From a bacterium (GTDB lineage Bacteria; SZUA-182; SZUA-191), in contig QIEW01000475.1 in NCBI GenBank assembly GCA_003230535.1, positions 1-8,894 of the forward strand: a stretch of DNA of 8,894 bases, given 5' to 3'. A program made the translations under genes and the position numbers. Each line of letters begins with the position of its first letter. The stretch's first letter is position 1. The notes below the pieces were generated by a model, which was not told the DNA's origin, searched no databases, and worked only from the letters and a program-made list of their open reading frames with translations. Shown piece after piece: positions 6,130 through 8,894 of the stretch.

Positions 6130-6972
6130 ATGTTAACGAATAAAAAAATAGCTGTATTAGGTGCGGGAAAGATGGGAGGCGCCATAATCGGCGGCCTGCG
6201 GAGAGCCGATGTGGCGCCGGCTGACCAAATTTGGGCTGCGGATATTCGGCTTTCCGCCCTGGAGAGCCTCCAGACTGCCTGGGGTGTCCATATTACCCAG
6301 GACAAGCTGAAGGCCATTTCTGCTGTCCAGATCGTTATCCTGGCGGTAAAACCTCAACAGCTTCCCGAGTTATTAGAAGAAATATGGAATGTAATAGACC
6401 GGTCTTATCTGGTCATCTCTATTGCCGCCGGGACACCTCTGGGTCTTCTCCAGGAGAAACTTGGGGAAGATAGGCGGCTTATTCGGGTGATGCCTAATCT
6501 GCCGGCCAAGGTAGGCGCGGGAGTATCCGCACTTTGTCGGGGCGGGAGCGCCACTGTAGATGATTTGGATGTGGCCGGCGCAATCTTTAAGGCCGTAGGA
6601 GAGGTAGTGGTGGTTGAGGAGGCGCAAATGGATGCCGTAACGGCCTTGAGCGGCAGCGGGCCGGGGTATATGATGCTGGTAATCGAGTCCCTGGCTGATG
6701 CCGGCGTGAAATTGGGATTAGCGCGGCCTACGGCTTTGAAGCTAGCGTCCCATACGGTTCTGGGCTCGGCTAAACTACTGATAGAATCCGGTTTGCATCC
6801 TGCGCAGATAAAAGACCAGGTCTGCTCCCCAGGTGGAACCACCATAGCCGGTATCTCCGTCTTAGAGCAGTTCGGGCTAAGGGCCGCCCTGATCTCAGCG
6901 GTGGAGGCCGCCGCCTGCCGCTCCCAAGAGTTGGGAGACACATCAGGCGCTCAGGATTGTTGTAAAAACTAA
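6130..6972 (+). CDS. proC: Pyrroline-5-carboxylate reductase
   Basis: It reduces 1-pyrroline-5-carboxylate to proline with NAD(P)H, the last step of proline synthesis. The 280-aa product has the N-terminal Rossmann motif IAVLGAGKMGGAIIGG, then VILAVKPQQ, SIAAGTPL and RVMPNLPAKVGAGVSAL. The C-terminal dimerisation/active-site signatures are AVTALSGSGPGYMML and KDQVCSPGGTTIAG. The start ATG 6130 places the Rossmann strand where the family has it, but no Shine-Dalgarno is evident. An in-frame TTG at 6082 would add 16 residues with no family match. Translational coupling to yggS is possible, as the gap is 55 nt. yggT follows 21 nt after the stop. Confidence 0.97.
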   Translation: MLTNKKIAVLGAGKMGGAIIGGLRRADVAPADQIWAADIRLSALESLQTAWGVHITQDKLKAISAVQIVILAVKPQQLPELLEEIWNVIDRSYLVISIAAGTPLGLLQEKLGEDRRLIRVMPNLPAKVGAGVSALCRGGSATVDDLDVAGAIFKAVGEVVVVEEAQMDAVTALSGSGPGYMMLVIESLADAGVKLGLARPTALKLASHTVLGSAKLLIESGLHPAQIKDQVCSPGGTTIAGISVLEQFGLRAALISAVEAAACRSQELGDTSGAQDCCKN

Positions 6973-6993
6973 TCTCTGGGAGACAAATAAAAT

Positions 6994-7293
6994 ATGTTTC
7001 TGGTTAGCAATTTTTTACAGGCGATAGCGGAGTTACTTGATATCGGTCTCAATCTCTATATGTGGGCTATAATTGTTCAGGCTCTGCTTTCCTGGGTCAG
7101 TCCTGATCCATATAATCCTATCGTACGGTTTTTGTATCAGATTACCGAGCCTGTACTGCGTTACATTCGCAAGATTCTCCCCCTCGGTGGTTATGGCATA
7201 GATTTCTCTCCCATGATAGCCATTTTAATTATTATATTCTTGAGGCGGGCTATTGTGAGAAGCTTGTTAGAATTAGCTTTAAGTCTGGGTTAA
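6994..7293 (+). CDS. yggT: YggT family integral membrane protein
   Basis: A 99-residue protein with two hydrophobic segments, roughly residues 10-33 and 69-84. Between them lies the family-typical stretch ALLSWVSPDPYNPIVRFLYQ, then ITEPVLRYIRKILP and GGYGIDFSPMIAILIIIFLR. This is the single-repeat form; the E. coli protein has two copies. The function is not firmly established; members sit in the inner membrane or the thylakoid (YCF19 relatives) and have been linked to division or osmotic traits. GGGAG lies 11 nt before the ATG. It closes the yggS-proC-yggT cluster; the divIVA/sepF-type genes often found nearby in other bacteria are not present here. Confidence 0.93.
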   Translation: MFLVSNFLQAIAELLDIGLNLYMWAIIVQALLSWVSPDPYNPIVRFLYQITEPVLRYIRKILPLGGYGIDFSPMIAILIIIFLRRAIVRSLLELALSLG

Positions 7294-7438
7294 CCTCTAT
7301 ACGGAGCATATTCCGTCTGACCTGGCACACTGGGCAGTCACCTCGCCGGCGTTACGCTTCCACTGCATAAGTTAGCCGCGCAATAATAAGCTTGGGCAAA
7401 AAGGATAAATTCAGTTCGTTTCGCTCAAAATCAGCTAA
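7294..7438. other. Gap between yggT and repeat copy 3
   Basis: A small inverted repeat ACGGA/TCCGT (about 7300-7316) follows yggT without a T-run. The stretch TTCGTTTCGCTC (7417-7428) faintly resembles the right arm of the palindromic repeat at 2251-2334. It ends in CTAA (7435-7438), which is repeated at 7599-7602. No gene is seen. Confidence 0.5.
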
Positions 7439-7598
7439 CCCTGATTATTCATAAAGCCACGGCAAACATTGATAATGTTATTTGAATACAGCTAATTACA
7501 AAGTAACGGTTAAAAACAAAATTTTCATGGAAATCACCGAAAACTCCCGCTATGGAAGCGACCAACGGGAGCGTGTTATAAATCCCGAATTATTCGGG
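7439..7598 (+). repeat. Copy 3 of the ~162-bp structured interspersed repeat
   Basis: The left end is CCCTGATTATTCATAAAG (one change in the CCCGG motif) and the right-end palindrome CCCGAATTATTCGGG lies at 7584-7598. It is bounded by CTAA at 7435-7438 and 7599-7602. Hairpin I is AACATT/AATGTT (7465-7470 / 7474-7479), a perfect 6-bp stem. Hairpin II is TTAC/GTAA (7496-7499 / 7503-7506), covarying with TTAT/ATAA of copies 1 and 2. Stem III is a perfect CTCCCG/CGGGAG (7544-7549 / 7566-7571). It ends 18 nt before the mtnA start codon, so the mtnA leader directly follows it. Confidence 0.92.
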
Positions 7599-7616
7599 CT
7601 AATATCGGGAGGATTA

Positions 7617-8672
7617 ATGATTGATACAATAATATGGGAAGACAGACAAAAAACCAATCATCAGGAAGCTGCTTCTTGTGTGCATATATTGGATCAGACC
7701 AAGCTTCCACTGGAGACGGTCTACTTAGAATGTACCCATTGGGAACAAGTCGCCGATGCTATCTCCAGAATGTGTATTCGGGGAGCGCCGGCTATTGGGG
7801 TAGCCGCCGCAATGGGAGTAGCCTTAGGGGCGCAAGGTTCTAAAGCGGAGGATTTTTCTGAATTATCTAAGGAGTTGGAGGTGATTTGCCAGGGGCTGTC
7901 GAAAACCCGGCCTACCGCGGTAAACCTGTTCTGGGCGCTTGATAAAATGAGGCGCGCAGCCGAATCCATGGGTAACCTGACTATTGCCCAGATCAAGGAG
8001 CGGTTAAGAGACAAAGCGGTGCAGATGTGGCAGGAGGATATCGATATCTGCCGCAGGATCGGCAAGCATGGAGCGGATCTTATCCCGGAGGGAGCCTCTA
8101 TCCTTACCCACTGCAACGCCGGCGCGCTGGCTACCGCCGGTTACGGCACAGCGTTGGGTGTGGTCCGCGCCGCTCATTCCCAGGGAAAAAACATCCGCGT
8201 CTATGCCGATGAGACCCGCCCTTTCCTGCAAGGCGCCAGGCTGACCGCTTGGGAGCTGCACCAGGAAGGCATCCCGGTAACGCTTATTACCGATAATATG
8301 GCGGGCCATTTCATGAGCCGGGGCAAAATATCTGTGATAGTGGTTGGCGCGGATCGGATTGCCGCTAACGGCGATGTTGCCAACAAGATCGGCACCTATA
8401 CGGTAGCGGTATTAGCCAGGGAAAACGGGATACCTTTTTATGTAGCGGCGCCGCGATCAACATTGGATTTAAGCTTATCTTCGGGGGCCGATATCCCTAT
8501 CGAGGAGCGCGACCCGAATGAGGTAACCCATTTCCATGGTTATCCCATCGCCCCGGCAGGGGTTGTCGCCGCCCACCCGGCATTTGACGTAACCCCCGCC
8601 CGCTATGTCACCGCCATTATTACTGAGGACGGTATTTCCCGACCGCCATATAATGAGAGTTTGGCCAAATAG
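7617..8672 (+). CDS. mtnA: S-methyl-5-thioribose-1-phosphate isomerase
   Basis: This enzyme isomerises 5-methylthioribose-1-phosphate to 5-methylthioribulose-1-phosphate in methylthioadenosine salvage. The 351-aa product has [13 protein letters not shown] (residues 55-67), [20 protein letters not shown] with catalytic Cys166, and [20 protein letters not shown] with catalytic Asp246. Both lie at a constant +6 offset from Cys160/Asp240 of the B. subtilis enzyme. These features separate it from plain eIF2B-alpha-like relatives. The start ATG 7617 has GGGAGG (7607-7612) just upstream. The frame stays open upstream through repeat copy 3 to a TTG at 7482, but those 45 residues are repeat-derived, not family sequence. 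Together with speD it suggests recycling of methylthioadenosine from polyamine synthesis. No mtnP or later mtn genes are in view; they could lie to the right. Confidence 0.96.
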   Translation: MIDTIIWEDRQKTNHQEAASCVHILDQTKLPLETVYLECTHWEQVADAISRMCIRGAPAIGVAAAMGVALGAQGSKAEDFSELSKELEVICQGLSKTRPTAVNLFWALDKMRRAAESMGNLTIAQIKERLRDKAVQMWQEDIDICRRIGKHGADLIPEGASILTHCNAGALATAGYGTALGVVRAAHSQGKNIRVYADETRPFLQGARLTAWELHQEGIPVTLITDNMAGHFMSRGKISVIVVGADRIAANGDVANKIGTYTVAVLARENGIPFYVAAPRSTLDLSLSSGADIPIEERDPNEVTHFHGYPIAPAGVVAAHPAFDVTPARYVTAIITEDGISRPPYNESLAK

Positions 8673-8803
8673 TCGAATTTATTATTTACTGCCTCGGCCT
8701 ATTCCTAAAGCCGGTGGCTCTCTATCATTTTAGTTTCAGGATTAACCGGAACATTAAAAAGCATTGCCACAATGAAGTTATGGCGTAAAAATTTCCTTTT
8801 TGT
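8673..8803. other. Gap after mtnA
   Basis: It is AT-rich, with a weak inverted repeat (GGCCTATTCCTAAAGCC near 8697-8713). No convincing terminator, gene or direct repeat is recognised. Confidence 0.45.
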
Positions 8804-8894
8804 CCCGGATTATTCATAAATCCATGGTAAACATTAATGATGTTATTTGAATACAGCTACTTACAAAGTAACGGTCAAAAAACAAAATGTTCAT
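8804..8894 (+). repeat. Copy 4 of the ~162-bp structured interspersed repeat (cut by window end)
   Basis: The first 91 bases match copies 1-3 closely, starting CCCGGATTATTCATAAAT. Hairpin I is AACATT/GATGTT (8830-8835 / 8839-8844) and hairpin II is TTAC/GTAA (8861-8864 / 8868-8871). The left flank is TTGT, unlike the CTAA/TTAG flanks of the others; the right end is outside the window. Confidence 0.9.

Noticed and set aside
7482-7616. A 45-residue N-terminal extension of MtnA beginning at TTG 7482, read through repeat copy 3
   Set aside because: The extension is repeat sequence; ATG 7617 has a good Shine-Dalgarno and gives the family length with catalytic residues at a constant offset.
1058-8894. 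The four-copy repeat as a CRISPR array
   Set aside because: Copies are about 160 bp and one to four kilobases apart with genes between them, and there are no cas genes.

Overview
The window reads as ordinary chromosome of a diderm, probably anaerobic bacterium. The diderm inference rests on a secreted protein at 1221-1976 with a Sec signal peptide, outer-membrane beta-barrel character and a C-terminal Phe. A cobalamin riboswitch controlling a cobalt-transport gene suggests B12-dependent metabolism. I cannot place the organism by species; Nitrospirota, Desulfobacterota or Omnitrophota-like lineages are only guesses.

Layout. On the minus strand, a putative outer-membrane protein gene (1221-1976) is followed by an ammonium transporter gene (1-1036, running off the left edge), probably as one unit. 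From about 2425 everything is on the plus strand. A cobalamin riboswitch with an intrinsic terminator (2425-2736) leads into a solitary cbiM (2798-3553). Then come yajQ (3878-4369), speD (4687-5136), the cluster yggS-proC-yggT (5376-7293) and mtnA (7617-8672). SpeD and MtnA are linked metabolically: polyamine synthesis from decarboxylated SAM releases methylthioadenosine, and MtnA acts in its salvage. YggS and ProC are a frequent conserved pair, with YggT next to them.

The most interesting content is not a protein. A repeat of about 162 bp occurs four times, all in the same orientation: 1058-1220, 3677-3838, 7439-7598 and 8804 to the window end. Its ends form imperfect terminal inverted repeats beginning CCC. 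All three complete copies are bounded by identical 4-bp direct repeats (TTAG, CTAA, CTAA), as expected of a small non-autonomous mobile element. Two internal hairpins show compensatory base changes between copies, as expected of a structured RNA or a selected DNA palindrome. Every complete copy lies just upstream of the ribosome binding site of a gene (amt, yajQ, mtnA), so the family may supply leaders or regulatory structure to unrelated genes. A possible isolated terminus of the same family lies between the riboswitch terminator and cbiM.

A second, unrelated palindromic repeat of the TTGCGAG...GAAGCAATC type lies at 2251-2334, with a degenerate remnant at 4384-4424. No tRNA, rRNA, CRISPR array, transposase or phage gene is visible.
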